From the NCBI RefSeq assembly GCF_033242265.1, contig NZ_BTFW01000001.1, positions 558,001 through 622,000 of the forward strand: 64,000 nucleotides of DNA, in the 5' to 3' direction. Below are positions 1 through 9,206 of the stretch, in pieces. Every line of letters starts with the position of its first letter. Within the stretch, counting starts at the first letter, position 1. The notes under the pieces are model-generated. The model saw only the letters and a list, made by a program, of their open reading frames with translations, was not told where the DNA came from and did not search any database. A program made the translations under genes and the position numbers. The stretch is from Novosphingobium sp. IK01. GTDB taxonomy: Bacteria; Pseudomonadota; Alphaproteobacteria; Sphingomonadales; Sphingomonadaceae.

Positions 1-261
1 AATGTCGACGAACTTGCCGCCTCGCGCGGGCTTTCGCCCGGCGAGCGGCAATTGCTCAGTGCGATCATCTATGCCTCGGGGACCGAGGCGCTGTTTGTCG
101 CGCTGCGCAGCGGGCAAACGATCAGTGCCGGATACCCCGACTTCCTCGCGCAGTTGCTGGCCCGTGGATTTGGCGCACTGATCGTTGGTGGCCAGTTCGG
201 CGCTCGCCCGTCAGTCGCCGCGCCAGCGCAAGGCCTCGATCAGCAGGCTGAAAGCCGGTGA
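1..261 (+). CDS. C-terminal end of an unidentified protein (5' truncated by window)
   Basis: The frame starting at base 1 is open without a start codon and ends with TGA at 259-261, so this is probably the last 86 codons of a gene entering from the left. It contains a hydrophobic stretch (ALIVGG) and an acidic/polar beginning (NVDELAASRG). I do not recognise the family. The last 51 bases overlap the 3' end of the convergent LysR gene. The alternative is that the real gene ended outside the window and this is a chance open frame in GC-rich DNA. Confidence 0.35.
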   Translation, partial: NVDELAASRGLSPGERQLLSAIIYASGTEALFVALRSGQTISAGYPDFLAQLLARGFGALIVGGQFGARPSVAAPAQGLDQQAESR

Positions 262-1113
262 AGCCTGCCGGCGGCTCGGATAATAGAGGTGATAGCCGGG
301 GAAAGGCGGGCACCAGTCTTCGAGTACGCGGATGAGACGGCCTTCCTCGATAGCCTCGGAAACCTGATCCTCGATGGTCACCGCAAGGCCGAGCCCGGCT
401 TCGGCGGCATCGATGGCGAGTTCCGTACCCGCAAAGGTAAGCTGCCCGTCGACCCGCACGTTCATCACGCGCCCGTCCTTCTCGAACTCCCACGCATAGA
501 GCCCGCCTGCGGTGGGCATGCGCCAGTTGATGCACGAATGGGCGGACAGGTCGTGTGGAGTGAGGGGGATCGGGTTGCGTTCGAAATAGGAAGGCGCGCC
601 CACGCAGGCCATGCGCAGTTGCGGCCCGACGCGCACGGCGATCATGTCGCGGTCGATCGCTTCACCCAGGCGGATCCCGGCATCGAAACGCTCCTCGACA
701 ATATCGACGAAGCCATTGTTTACGTTCACTTCGACATGGATGTCGGGATATTCGGGCAGGAGCGTGCGCAGGACCGGCCAGAGCACCGTGCGCGCCACAT
801 TATCGGTAACCGTCAGGCGGATATTGCCGGCAGGCTTGTCGCGCAGGCTGGTGATCTCGCTGATGCCGGTGGCGATCTGGTCGAGCGCCGGGCCGATCAC
901 CTCGACCATGCGGTCTCCCGCATCGGTGGGCGAGACCGCACGGGTCGTCCGCGTCAGCAGGCGGACACCGACCTTGGATTCCAGGCGCCGCATCGCGTGG
1001 CTGAGCGCCGATTGCGAAGTCCCCAGACGGGCCGCAGCACGGGTGAAGCTGCGTTCCTCGGCCACGACCAGAAATGCCGCCAGCGAGGCGAGGTCGGAAC
1101 GGTCATAGCTCAT
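211..1113 (-). CDS. LysR-family transcriptional regulator
   Basis: A 300-residue protein of standard LysR length. The N-terminal winged helix-turn-helix (about residues 5-65) carries the typical pattern FLVVAEERSFTRAAARLG followed by SQSALSHAMRRLE and a DAGDRMVE end. The rest is the periplasmic-binding-like effector domain (FDAGIRLGE, then AEAGLGLAV near the C-terminus). This subfamily (AaeR/DmlR-like) often controls an adjacent oxidoreductase or transporter, but no divergent partner lies next to it here: upstream is the end of the guanidine/urea operon. It is transcribed leftward from its own promoter in 1114-1335. The effector cannot be read from the sequence. Confidence 0.9.
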   Translation of the reverse strand: MSYDRSDLASLAAFLVVAEERSFTRAAARLGTSQSALSHAMRRLESKVGVRLLTRTTRAVSPTDAGDRMVEVIGPALDQIATGISEITSLRDKPAGNIRLTVTDNVARTVLWPVLRTLLPEYPDIHVEVNVNNGFVDIVEERFDAGIRLGEAIDRDMIAVRVGPQLRMACVGAPSYFERNPIPLTPHDLSAHSCINWRMPTAGGLYAWEFEKDGRVMNVRVDGQLTFAGTELAIDAAEAGLGLAVTIEDQVSEAIEEGRLIRVLEDWCPPFPGYHLYYPSRRQASPAFSLLIEALRWRGD

Positions 1114-1289
1114 GACGGTGTACTCTCGTGGGTCCGAAGGACGTTGCTCGCAAAGCCCGTCCTGCTGCCCATCGGCGAGGTCAGCAGGCGCGTCATCGTG
1201 CGAGGAACGGAACCTGAACTTCTAGCCGCCCGCCATACATGTTGCAACCGTGCGGAGTATTCTGCCGGTCGTGATACCTGCTCATGAAT

Positions 1290-1317
1290 GTCCCGCGAGC
1301 GGACAGGCTCGCGGGAC
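1290..1317 (-). terminator. Hairpin downstream of the guanidine/urea operon
   Basis: A perfect 11-bp inverted repeat (GTCCCGCGAGC / GCTCGCGGGAC, loop GGACAG) lies 18 bases after the stop codon of the last operon gene. There is no T tract on the minus-strand 3' side, so it is a stabilising or rho-assisted end rather than a textbook intrinsic terminator. Confidence 0.5.
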
Positions 1318-1335
1318 GAAAAGGAATGAACCGGG

Positions 1336-2289
1336 TCAGGCCGCCGGCTTGACCAGGCTTTCGGGCGCGGGCCACCAGGTCAGCGTGTGCTGGTCATGGG
1401 CGGTCGTCCACACGCCCTTGGGCGTGAAGCGCAAGGCCCCGCTGCCAGCGGGCTTTCCCTGCCGCGCGGCGACCGTCATCGTCTCGGGGTCGATCACGGC
1501 AAAGACCTGATCGTCGGTCGTGCGCAGCCAGACTTTGCCAAGCCCGGTGTCGATGTCACCCCACTTGAGGTTGGCACCGACCTTGATCCGCCCGGCGAGC
1601 GTCACGCTGGCCGGATCGATCCGCGCGAGCGTGCCATCACCCTGTTCCTGAACCCAGACCCCATCGGCGCCTGCGGCCAGGAAACCGGGCTGCGCGCCCA
1701 GACCCACGCGCCCGGTGACGGTGTTGGTCTTCGGGTCCACGCGCTGGAGGGTCTGCTTGTCGGCGCTCACCGCCCAGACCGCATCGAAGCCGAAGGCCAG
1801 ATACCAGGTGCCCGGATCGACCGCGACCGTGGCGGCGACCGCATTGGTCGCCGGATCGATGCGGGCGAGCGTCCCGGCAGCATCGCTCGCCACCCAGATC
1901 GAGCCAGCCCCGGCCACGACATTGAGCTCGCCCGCCGGGTTCGCGATCCCGGTGGGGATCGTGGCGACAATCTTCGCGGTCTTGAGATCGATCCGCTTGA
2001 TCGCCTTGTCCTGACAATCAGCAACCCAGAGCGCGCCATCACTGACAGCCATGGCCCCGCACGGGTGGGGCGTGGCGACTTGCGCCAGCTTGCCCTTGCG
2101 CGACCAGTGCTCGACCCGACCCCGGTTGGTGGCCCAGACGGTCTTGCCGTCAACCGCGAGGAAGTCGGCAAAGCCGGGCACCGCAATCACCTGCGGGGCC
2201 GGGGCCTCTGCGCGGGCAGGACTGGCCACGGGAGTGGCGAGTGGGGCAAGCGCGGCCACTGCCGCCAAAATCAACCGGTTGCGGACCAT
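1336..2289 (-). CDS. Secreted YVTN/YncE-type beta-propeller protein
   Basis: 317 residues. The first 27 or so form a Sec signal peptide (VRNR, a hydrophobic run, then SPARA|EAP), so the mature protein should be periplasmic. The body is made of repeated blades of about 42 residues with LARIDPATN, LQRVDPKTN and LARIDPASV at similar positions and GSIWVAS/DAVWAVS/DGVWVQE strands, the hallmark of virginiamycin B lyase/YncE-type propellers. No catalytic residues are obvious; it may bind a ligand or another protein. It starts 39 bp after the allophanate hydrolase stop and is probably the last gene of that operon, which suggests a periplasmic role in capture or sensing of the operon's substrate. That role is inference. 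Confidence 0.8.
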   Translation of the reverse strand: MVRNRLILAAVAALAPLATPVASPARAEAPAPQVIAVPGFADFLAVDGKTVWATNRGRVEHWSRKGKLAQVATPHPCGAMAVSDGALWVADCQDKAIKRIDLKTAKIVATIPTGIANPAGELNVVAGAGSIWVASDAAGTLARIDPATNAVAATVAVDPGTWYLAFGFDAVWAVSADKQTLQRVDPKTNTVTGRVGLGAQPGFLAAGADGVWVQEQGDGTLARIDPASVTLAGRIKVGANLKWGDIDTGLGKVWLRTTDDQVFAVIDPETMTVAARQGKPAGSGALRFTPKGVWTTAHDQHTLTWWPAPESLVKPAA

Positions 2290-2328
2290 GCCGGGTCTCC
2301 TGAAAAAAAGGGCGGGGAGGGCGGGTCT

Positions 2329-4098
2329 TCAGGCGTTTTGGGCGATGAACGCGCGCCAGCCCCCCAGATCGGTGATGTCCCGGGCGCCCTCGATGGCGCG
2401 AGGTTCGGCCACGAAGCCCTTGACGCTGGTGCCATCGGCGAGGGTCACCGTACCGATGGCGAGCGGGGCGGGCACTTCGACGGTGAAGCTGCCGAATTCA
2501 GCGACGCCCATTTCATAGACCTCGACCGCGATGGCCGCGCCATCTTCGGCATGGATCAGTGCGGGCTTGGGCGGCACGCTGTTGGCGATCGCATAGAGGC
2601 GATAAGTGGGCGCGGTCTGCGTTGCTTCCACGAACGTCGCGTTGCGCGAGGTGAGCTGCCAGTGCAGCGGCATGTCCTTGAGGTGGGCTCCGACAACGGC
2701 GAGTTTCACGGTCTGCATTTTGCCCTCCAGGTCGAGCGGGGGAACGGGGGGAAGATCGGCAATCGCCAGATATTCGTCGGCAATGTCGAGCAGGGCACGG
2801 TCGGTATCTGCCGGGCCGATCAGGGTAATGCCAAAGCCCGTGGCATTGGCGCGCACCCCGGCCGGCACGGCCAGCGCGGCCATGTCGAGCAGGTTCACGA
2901 AGTTGGTATAGGCGCCAAGGTTGCTGTTGAGGGCAACCGGGGCCACGGCCAGTTCGGCCACGCGATAAGTCGTGCCGGTGGTGGGGAAGGCGAAGATGTC
3001 GATCTGTTCGAACAGGCCGTCGGCATGGCGCTTGAGTTCGGCCATGCGATAGATGCCGTTCCACAGTTCGACCGCGCCCTGGGTCAGGCCGGGTTCGACC
3101 ACCGTGCGGACCGTGGGATCGATGGCCTCGGGATTGCTGGCGAGGAGCCCGGCAATGGCTGCCGTGCGCTCGGCCACCCACGGGCCGCCATAGAGCAGTT
3201 GCGCGGCTTCCTTGAGCGGTTCGATGTCGATCTCGACGATCGTGCCCAGCGTGGCGAGCTTTTCGAGCGCGCGATCATAGAGATATTCGGATTCCGCGTC
3301 GCCAAAGAACACGCGCTGGTCGCGGCGGGGAACGCCGATGACCTTGTGGCCGACGGGGCGGTTTGCCAAGGGCCTGGACCAGGCATCGGCGACGTCGAAC
3401 CCGGCCACCACACCATCGACGAGGCGCGCATCGGCGGTGTCGGACGTGAAGACCGAGATGCAGTCAAGCGAACGGCAGGCCGGAACCAGCCCTTGCGTGC
3501 TCCAGCGGCCCTTGGTGGGCTTGAAACCGATCAGGTGGTTGAAGGCGGCGGGCACGCGGCCCGAACCGGCGGTGTCGGTGCCCAGCGCGAAGGCGGCAAG
3601 GCCTGCGGCGACCGCGACGGACGAGCCCGAACTCGATCCGCCGCTCACATAAGCGAGGTTGGAGGCATTGCGCGGGATGCCATAGGGGCTGCGCGTGCCG
3701 ACAAGGCCGGTGGCGAACTGGTCGAGGTTGGTCTTGCCCAGACACAGCGCACCGGCCGCCAGAAGGCGTGCAACGACCGTGGCCGAGGCTTCGGGCTCAT
3801 AGGCGAAGGCCGGGCAGGCCGCCGTGGTGGCAAGGCCCGCCACGTCGATATTGTCCTTGACCGCAAAGGGCACGCCCGCGAGCGGCAGGTGTTCCCCTGC
3901 CGCCACGCGCGCGTCGATGGCGGCGGCCTGTTCGAGCAGGGCCTCTGCCGTGGGGCGCCCGATCCAGATCTGGGGCTGGATCGCGTCATAGGCGGCGATC
4001 CGTTCCAGACATTCGTGGGCCACGGCGAGCGCGGTGGTCGCGCCCGCATGGACGGCTGCCGCAATCCCTGCGACGCTCAGCCGCTCGGGCGCGCTCAT
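2329..4098 (-). CDS. atzF: Allophanate hydrolase
   Basis: 589 residues, the full length of AtzF. The N-terminal two thirds is an amidase-signature domain with the catalytic triad Lys81 (FAVKDNIDV), Ser155 (first Ser of GGSSSGSS) and Ser179 (GTDTAGSGR). The spacing of 74 and 24 residues equals that of Pseudomonas AtzF Lys91/Ser165/Ser189. Residues from about 440 form the C-terminal domain that in this family completes breakdown, giving ammonia and CO2 from allophanate. The start is the ATG at 4098, which overlaps the carboxylase stop as ATGA; the open frame extends further upstream but only through the carboxylase gene. It is the last enzyme of the guanidine/urea pathway encoded here. Confidence 0.95.
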   Translation of the reverse strand: MSAPERLSVAGIAAAVHAGATTALAVAHECLERIAAYDAIQPQIWIGRPTAEALLEQAAAIDARVAAGEHLPLAGVPFAVKDNIDVAGLATTAACPAFAYEPEASATVVARLLAAGALCLGKTNLDQFATGLVGTRSPYGIPRNASNLAYVSGGSSSGSSVAVAAGLAAFALGTDTAGSGRVPAAFNHLIGFKPTKGRWSTQGLVPACRSLDCISVFTSDTADARLVDGVVAGFDVADAWSRPLANRPVGHKVIGVPRRDQRVFFGDAESEYLYDRALEKLATLGTIVEIDIEPLKEAAQLLYGGPWVAERTAAIAGLLASNPEAIDPTVRTVVEPGLTQGAVELWNGIYRMAELKRHADGLFEQIDIFAFPTTGTTYRVAELAVAPVALNSNLGAYTNFVNLLDMAALAVPAGVRANATGFGITLIGPADTDRALLDIADEYLAIADLPPVPPLDLEGKMQTVKLAVVGAHLKDMPLHWQLTSRNATFVEATQTAPTYRLYAIANSVPPKPALIHAEDGAAIAVEVYEMGVAEFGSFTVEVPAPLAIGTVTLADGTSVKGFVAEPRAIEGARDITDLGGWRAFIAQNA

Positions 4099-7000
4099 GC
4101 GTGCCTCCGCAGGGCGAGCATCGGCGCGCCGGGCTGGAGGGCCTGCTTTTCTTCCATGTAGAGCGCGGCCACGGTGCCGCTGCCGGGGCTTTCGACCGGG
4201 CATTCCATCTTCATCGCTTCGAGCACGGCAATGGTATCCCCGGCTTTCACGTCGTCGCCTTCGGCCACGAGCAGTTTCCAAACGCTTCCGCCGAACGGCG
4301 CTTCGACCAGATCGGCGCCCTCGGGCAGTTCGATGGTGCTGGCCGAGGGGGCATCGGCATCGGCCAGATCCGTCACCCGGTCGAACTCGCCCTTGCGTTG
4401 CCAGTCGGCGCGTTCCTCGTCGAAGGCGGCCTTGCGGCGGGCCTCGAATTCGGCAATGCCTTCCGCGTTTTCAGCCAGATAGGCGCGATAGTCGGCAAGA
4501 CGGAACTCGGACTGCTCGATCCTGATCGAACGGCGACCGGTCGGGAAATCGCGGCGCCATTCGACCAGTTCCTCGGCGCTGACCGGGTAGAAGCGGATCT
4601 GGTCGAAGAACCGCAGCAGCCAGGGCTTGCCTTCGATGAAGGCATCGGTCTGACGGTGCGAATTCCATACCTGAATGGTCCTCCCGAACAACTGGTAGCC
4701 GCCGGGGCCTTCCATGCCATAGATGCACATATAGGCCCCGCCGATGCCCACCACGTTGGGCGGGGTCCAGGTGCGGGCCGGGTTGTACTTGGTGGTGACC
4801 AGACGGTGGCGCGGATCGACCGGCGTGGCGACCGGCGCGCCGAGATAGACATCGCCCAGACCCATGACGAGGTAATTGGCCTCGAAGATCAGGTTCTCTA
4901 CCGCGGCTGCATCGGGCAAGCCGTTGATGCGGCGGATGAACTCGATGTTGTCCGGGCACCAGGGCGCGTCGTCGCGCACCGCGCTCATGTACTTCTCGAT
5001 CGTCTCGATGGTCGCCGGATCGCGCCAGCTCAAGGGCAGGTGGACGATGCGCGAGGGGATCGCGAAGTCTTCCAGATCGCCCAGGCGCTCCTCGGCCTCG
5101 ATCAGCGCGGCAAGGGCGGCTGCCTGATCAAGGGCGATGCCGTCGAAGTGAAGCTGAAGCGAACGGATGCCGGGCACGATGTCGATCACGCCGGGCAGGG
5201 CCAGACGCTCCATCTCGGTCATCAGGGCATGGACGCGAATGCGCAACTCGATGTCGAGCACGATCGGGCCATATTCGACCAGGATGTTGCGGTCGCCCTG
5301 CTGGCGATAGACCGTGCGCGGACGGCCCGCCGTCTCGGGAATTTCCGCGAGGACGGGGTTGAGCGTCTCCACCTCGCGCGCGGGTGTGCTGACCGGAACG
5401 TCTCCGCTCGAAAGCAGGGTCTGCTGGGCCAGATCGGCGGCCTTGGCATCGGCGATGTTGACCGGCACGAAGCGCAGGCGGTCGCCCGGCACGAGCTGAC
5501 CGATCTTCCACTGGTCGGCGGCGATCACCACGAACGGGCAGACAAAACCACCCAGCGAAGGCCCGTCGGGGCCCAGAATGATCGGCATGTCGCCGGTAAA
5601 ATCCACCGCGCCGATGGCGTAGGGGTTGTCGTGGATGTTCGAGGGGTGGAGGCCCGCTTCGCCCCCGTCCGAGCGCGCCCACTTGGGCTTGGGGCCAATC
5701 AGGCGCACGCCGGTGCGGTTGGAGTTGTAGTGAACCTGCCAGTCGGCATTGACGACCATCGCGATGTCTTCGGGCGTGAAGAAATCGGGCGCGCCATGCG
5801 GGCCATAGAGGACGCGCAAGGTCCATTCAGTGGGCAGCGCGGGAAGGCCGGTGGATTCCAGCGGAGCTTCGAGCGGTTCATCGCCCAGATGAAGGACATC
5901 GCCCGCCACCAGACGGCGCGCGGCATGGCCGCCGAACTGGCCGAGCTCGAAGGTCGCGCGGCTGCCGAGATAGGGCGCGATGTCGAGCCCGCCGGCAAAC
6001 AGGATATAGCCGCGCATACCCCCGCCACGGGTGCGGCCCATGGTGAGCGTCTGGCCGGCGGCCACATCGACAGCCACCCCGCGCTCGACCGGGACGCCAT
6101 CGAGCGTGGCGCCAAAATCGGCCCCGGTCAGGCAGATACGCGCCGAAGACGAGAACGCGAGCGAAGGTCCGGTGTGGGTCACTTCAAGCCCGGCGGTGCC
6201 TTCGGCATTGCCCAGCAGGCGGTTGCCGAGGCGGAACGACTGGTCGTCCATCGGGCCCGAAGGGGGCACGCCCACGTCCCACAGGTGCTGGCGACCGGGC
6301 CAGTCCTGCACGGTGGTGGCCGTGCCGCCGCTGATCACGCGGAAGCTGCGCGGGGCAAAGGCGATGGTGTCGAGCACGCGGGTCGAAACTTCGCCGCTGG
6401 TGAAGGCGTCCGAGCGGACGACCGAGCGCAGCCAGCGCAAGTTGGTCTCGATCCCGTCGACGCGCGCCTTGTCGAGCGCGGCCTGCATGGCCAGCACAGC
6501 TTCCTCGCGCGTGGGGGCGTGAACGATCAGCTTGGCGAGCATGGGATCGTACCAGGCGCTGACCGTGCTGCCGGCCATGACCCAGGTTTCGGTGCGGATG
6601 TCGGCGGGGAATTCGACCGCCGTCAGCGTGCCTGAAGTCGGGCGATAGTCCTGCGCGGGGTCTTCGGCGTAGAGGCGGACCTGCACCGAATGGCCGCTCG
6701 GGCGGGTCGGGGCAGTATCGAGGAAGGCGAAGTCGCCCGCGCCGCCCCGGATCATCCACTCGACCAGATCGACGCCCATGACCTCTTCGGTCACGCCGTG
6801 TTCGACCTGAAGACGGGTGTTCATTTCGAGGAAAAAGAACTCCTCACGGTCGGAATCGTAGAGAAATTCGACCGTGCCCGCCGAGCGATAGCGCGCCGCC
6901 TGACCCAGATTGATCGCCGCGGCGTAGAGATCCTGACGGACCTTTTCGGGCAGCAGTGGGGCAGGGGCCTCTTCGACCACCTTCTGGTTGCGGCGCTGGA

Positions 7001-7691
7001 GCGAGCAGTCACGCTCGCCAAGGGCGACGATACGCCCCTCGCCATCGCCGAAGATCTGCACTTCGACGTGGCGCGCGCGGCGCACATAGCGTTCGAGGAA
7101 GACCCCGGCGTCGCCGAAGTTGCTCTTGCCCAGGCGCGCGACCGTGGCAAAGCCCTCGCGCACGGCGTCTGCGTCCTCGCACACGCGCATGCCGATGCCG
7201 CCGCCGCCAGCGGTGGCCTTGAGCATGATCGGGTAGCCGATGCGGTCTGCGGCCTCAAGCGCGGCCGCCTCGTCGGTGAGAAGGTCGCTGCCCGGCGCCA
7301 GGGGAACGCCATGGGCAGCGGCCAGTTCGCGGGCGCTGTGCTTGAGGCCGAAGGTGCGGATATTCTCGGGCGTGGGGCCGATGAAGACGATCCCTTCCGC
7401 CGCGCAGGCATCTGCAAATTCGACGTTTTCGGCCAGGAAGCCATAGCCGGGGTGGATCGCCCCGGCGCCGGTCTGCCTCGCTGCCGCGATGATCGCGGGA
7501 ATGTTGAGATAGCTCTCGGTGGCGCGGGCGCCCCCGATGCAGACGGCCTCGTCGGCCATGGCGACATGGAGCGAACCCTCGTCGGCCTCGGAATAGACCG
7601 CGACCGAGCGCAGCCCCATGGTCTTGAGCGTGCGGATGATCCGGGTGGCAATCGCGCCCCGGTTGGCGATGAGGACGGTATCGAAGCTCAT
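4095..7691 (-). CDS. Biotin-dependent urea/guanidine carboxylase
   Basis: 1198 residues, matching the carboxylase half of fungal urea amidolyase. In order: biotin carboxylase domain (residues 1-450; ATP-grasp loop GGGGIGM, ERDCSLQRRNQK, EMNTRLQVEHGVTE), carboxyltransferase domain (about 460-1050, the two halves resembling PxpC and PxpB) and a biotin carrier domain with EAMKM, biotinylated Lys being 1161. In the pocket the motif reads AVDFTGD, with Asp697. As I recall, fungal urea carboxylase has Asn at the equivalent position (K. lactis 1330) and guanidine carboxylases have Asp, so guanidine is the likelier substrate. It is sandwiched by ATGA overlaps with both neighbours, indicating translational coupling. 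Confidence 0.93.
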   Translation of the reverse strand: MSFDTVLIANRGAIATRIIRTLKTMGLRSVAVYSEADEGSLHVAMADEAVCIGGARATESYLNIPAIIAAARQTGAGAIHPGYGFLAENVEFADACAAEGIVFIGPTPENIRTFGLKHSARELAAAHGVPLAPGSDLLTDEAAALEAADRIGYPIMLKATAGGGGIGMRVCEDADAVREGFATVARLGKSNFGDAGVFLERYVRRARHVEVQIFGDGEGRIVALGERDCSLQRRNQKVVEEAPAPLLPEKVRQDLYAAAINLGQAARYRSAGTVEFLYDSDREEFFFLEMNTRLQVEHGVTEEVMGVDLVEWMIRGGAGDFAFLDTAPTRPSGHSVQVRLYAEDPAQDYRPTSGTLTAVEFPADIRTETWVMAGSTVSAWYDPMLAKLIVHAPTREEAVLAMQAALDKARVDGIETNLRWLRSVVRSDAFTSGEVSTRVLDTIAFAPRSFRVISGGTATTVQDWPGRQHLWDVGVPPSGPMDDQSFRLGNRLLGNAEGTAGLEVTHTGPSLAFSSSARICLTGADFGATLDGVPVERGVAVDVAAGQTLTMGRTRGGGMRGYILFAGGLDIAPYLGSRATFELGQFGGHAARRLVAGDVLHLGDEPLEAPLESTGLPALPTEWTLRVLYGPHGAPDFFTPEDIAMVVNADWQVHYNSNRTGVRLIGPKPKWARSDGGEAGLHPSNIHDNPYAIGAVDFTGDMPIILGPDGPSLGGFVCPFVVIAADQWKIGQLVPGDRLRFVPVNIADAKAADLAQQTLLSSGDVPVSTPAREVETLNPVLAEIPETAGRPRTVYRQQGDRNILVEYGPIVLDIELRIRVHALMTEMERLALPGVIDIVPGIRSLQLHFDGIALDQAAALAALIEAEERLGDLEDFAIPSRIVHLPLSWRDPATIETIEKYMSAVRDDAPWCPDNIEFIRRINGLPDAAAVENLIFEANYLVMGLGDVYLGAPVATPVDPRHRLVTTKYNPARTWTPPNVVGIGGAYMCIYGMEGPGGYQLFGRTIQVWNSHRQTDAFIEGKPWLLRFFDQIRFYPVSAEELVEWRRDFPTGRRSIRIEQSEFRLADYRAYLAENAEGIAEFEARRKAAFDEERADWQRKGEFDRVTDLADADAPSASTIELPEGADLVEAPFGGSVWKLLVAEGDDVKAGDTIAVLEAMKMECPVESPGSGTVAALYMEEKQALQPGAPMLALRRHA

Positions 7692-8323
7692 GCGGTCACG
7701 ATCATGCGAACGGGGGTGGGGTTGAAGGCGTTGCACGGATTGTTGATCTGCGGGCAGTTGGAGACCACCACGATCACGTCCATCTCGGCCTTCAGGTCGA
7801 CCGTGAGGCCCGGCGCGGAAATGCCATCGACGATGCCCAGCGAACCGTCGGCTTCGACCGGCACGTTCATGAAGAAGTTGATGTTCGAGACGATGTCGCG
7901 CTTGCCGCGCCCTTCCAGAAGGTTGGCTTCAAGGAAGTTTTCGACACAGGCATGTTGCGACTTGGTGTGATGACCATAGCGCAAGGTATTGGACTCACAC
8001 GAGCAAGCGCCGCCGATCGTGTCGTGGTATTCGACCGCGCTGCCCGCGATGGTCATCAACGGGCGGCCTTCGTTCGACATCAGCACGGTGCCCTTGCGCA
8101 GGAACAGGTTGCCCTGCGCCGCCACGGTATCCTGCGCGCTGTAGCGTTCGGCATCATCCGCCGCCGAATAGATCAGGAAGTCGACCGCCTGGTTGCCTTC
8201 AAGGTCGACGATGCGCAGCGTCTGCCCGGCGGCGACATGATGAAGCCAGGGCGCGCGGGCAGGCACCACTTCGTCGTGGACCACGGCGCCCGAAAGACCG
8301 GCAAGATGAATATCTGCGTTCAT
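7688..8323 (-). CDS. Urea-carboxylase-associated protein 2 (carboxyguanidine deiminase subunit)
   Basis: 211 residues of the UAAP2 family, distantly related to aminomethyltransferase-like folds. Family signatures seen are the EGNQAVDFLIYSA segment, the cysteine-rich GGACSCESN segment and a C-terminal MDVIVVVSNCPQ segment shared with its sister protein. Established work shows that UAAP1 and UAAP2 together form carboxyguanidine deiminase, converting carboxyguanidine to allophanate. The chosen start is ATG 8323 (MNADIHLAG), with GGTAGG upstream; the preceding gene ends at 8343. The stop overlaps the carboxylase start (ATGA). It supplies the step between carboxylase and allophanate hydrolase. Confidence 0.92.
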   Translation of the reverse strand: MNADIHLAGLSGAVVHDEVVPARAPWLHHVAAGQTLRIVDLEGNQAVDFLIYSAADDAERYSAQDTVAAQGNLFLRKGTVLMSNEGRPLMTIAGSAVEYHDTIGGACSCESNTLRYGHHTKSQHACVENFLEANLLEGRGKRDIVSNINFFMNVPVEADGSLGIVDGISAPGLTVDLKAEMDVIVVVSNCPQINNPCNAFNPTPVRMIVTA

Positions 8324-8342
8324 GGAAATGGCCCCTACCTTT

Positions 8343-9206
8343 TCAGCGGCGGAAGTAGTCTTCGACATTGAGGAAGGCGCGCAGGCCTTCGGGCGTCGCG
8401 TTGCGCACGGGATCGTCCTGCCCGGTCACGGCCCCGCGCCATGCAGTGGCGCGCAGCGGGGTCGCGGTATAGGCGGGGCGGGGATCGAGTACGTGGGGCA
8501 CGTTGGCGATCACCACGATCACGTCCATCTCCGCGCGCAGCACCACTTCGCGGCCCGGCTCATAAGGGCCGACCAGCGGGGTGATCGTGCCGTCGGTTTC
8601 GATCCGGGTACCCTTGAACAGGTTGATGCACGGGTGCACGTCGCGGCGACCCAGCCCATGCTTGGCCGCGCCCAGCAGGAAACGGTCCCGGCCATTGGGA
8701 AAGGCGCCGCTGTTGCGCCCTTCGCCATATTTGGCAAGGTTGGTGGCCGCGTTCGAGGTGCCCGCAAAACAGTCGTGGGTGGCGGCGCCATCTTCGACCA
8801 GGCTCATCAGCACGCGGCCCATGTCCGAAAGCAGGAGCTTGCCCGCGCCCAGATAGGCGTTCCACTGGACCTTGACGGTATCGGCCACGTTCAGGCGCTC
8901 GGTCGGCATGGCCGCGTTGAACACCTGAAGACCGGCGCAGGCATCGCCCTTGACGTCGATCAGGCGCAGGCGGGTGCCGCGCGCAAGGACGCGGGTGGCA
9001 TAGCCCCCTGCCGCGATGGTTTCTTCCCAGACGAGATCACCGGCAGCCACGCCCTCGGGCAGGTCGGTGGCGACCGGGGGCAGCACGGGCATCGATTCCA
9101 CCACGGTTCCCCCCATGGCGCGCGCATGGTCACGCGCGGCCAGCGGGTTGGCCAGCGGGCTGCCGGTGGGGTTTGCAGCGGGAGTTTGGGTGAGCGTGTC
9201 GGTCAT
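8343..9206 (-). CDS. Urea-carboxylase-associated protein 1 (carboxyguanidine deiminase subunit)
   Basis: 287 residues of the UAAP1 family. Recognisable are the VKGDACAGLQVFNA segment, a DCFAGTSN cysteine segment, the HPCINLF segment and MDVIVVIANVPHVLDPR, which parallels the C-terminal segment of the UAAP2 partner and shows the two are paralogues. Known function of the pair is carboxyguanidine deiminase; one subunit alone is not expected to be active. The ATG overlaps the stop of the NikR-like regulator gene (ATGA), so regulator and enzyme are translated together. The N-terminal 30 residues (PANPTGSPLANPLAA) look disordered. Confidence 0.92.
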   Translation of the reverse strand: MTDTLTQTPAANPTGSPLANPLAARDHARAMGGTVVESMPVLPPVATDLPEGVAAGDLVWEETIAAGGYATRVLARGTRLRLIDVKGDACAGLQVFNAAMPTERLNVADTVKVQWNAYLGAGKLLLSDMGRVLMSLVEDGAATHDCFAGTSNAATNLAKYGEGRNSGAFPNGRDRFLLGAAKHGLGRRDVHPCINLFKGTRIETDGTITPLVGPYEPGREVVLRAEMDVIVVIANVPHVLDPRPAYTATPLRATAWRGAVTGQDDPVRNATPEGLRAFLNVEDYFRR

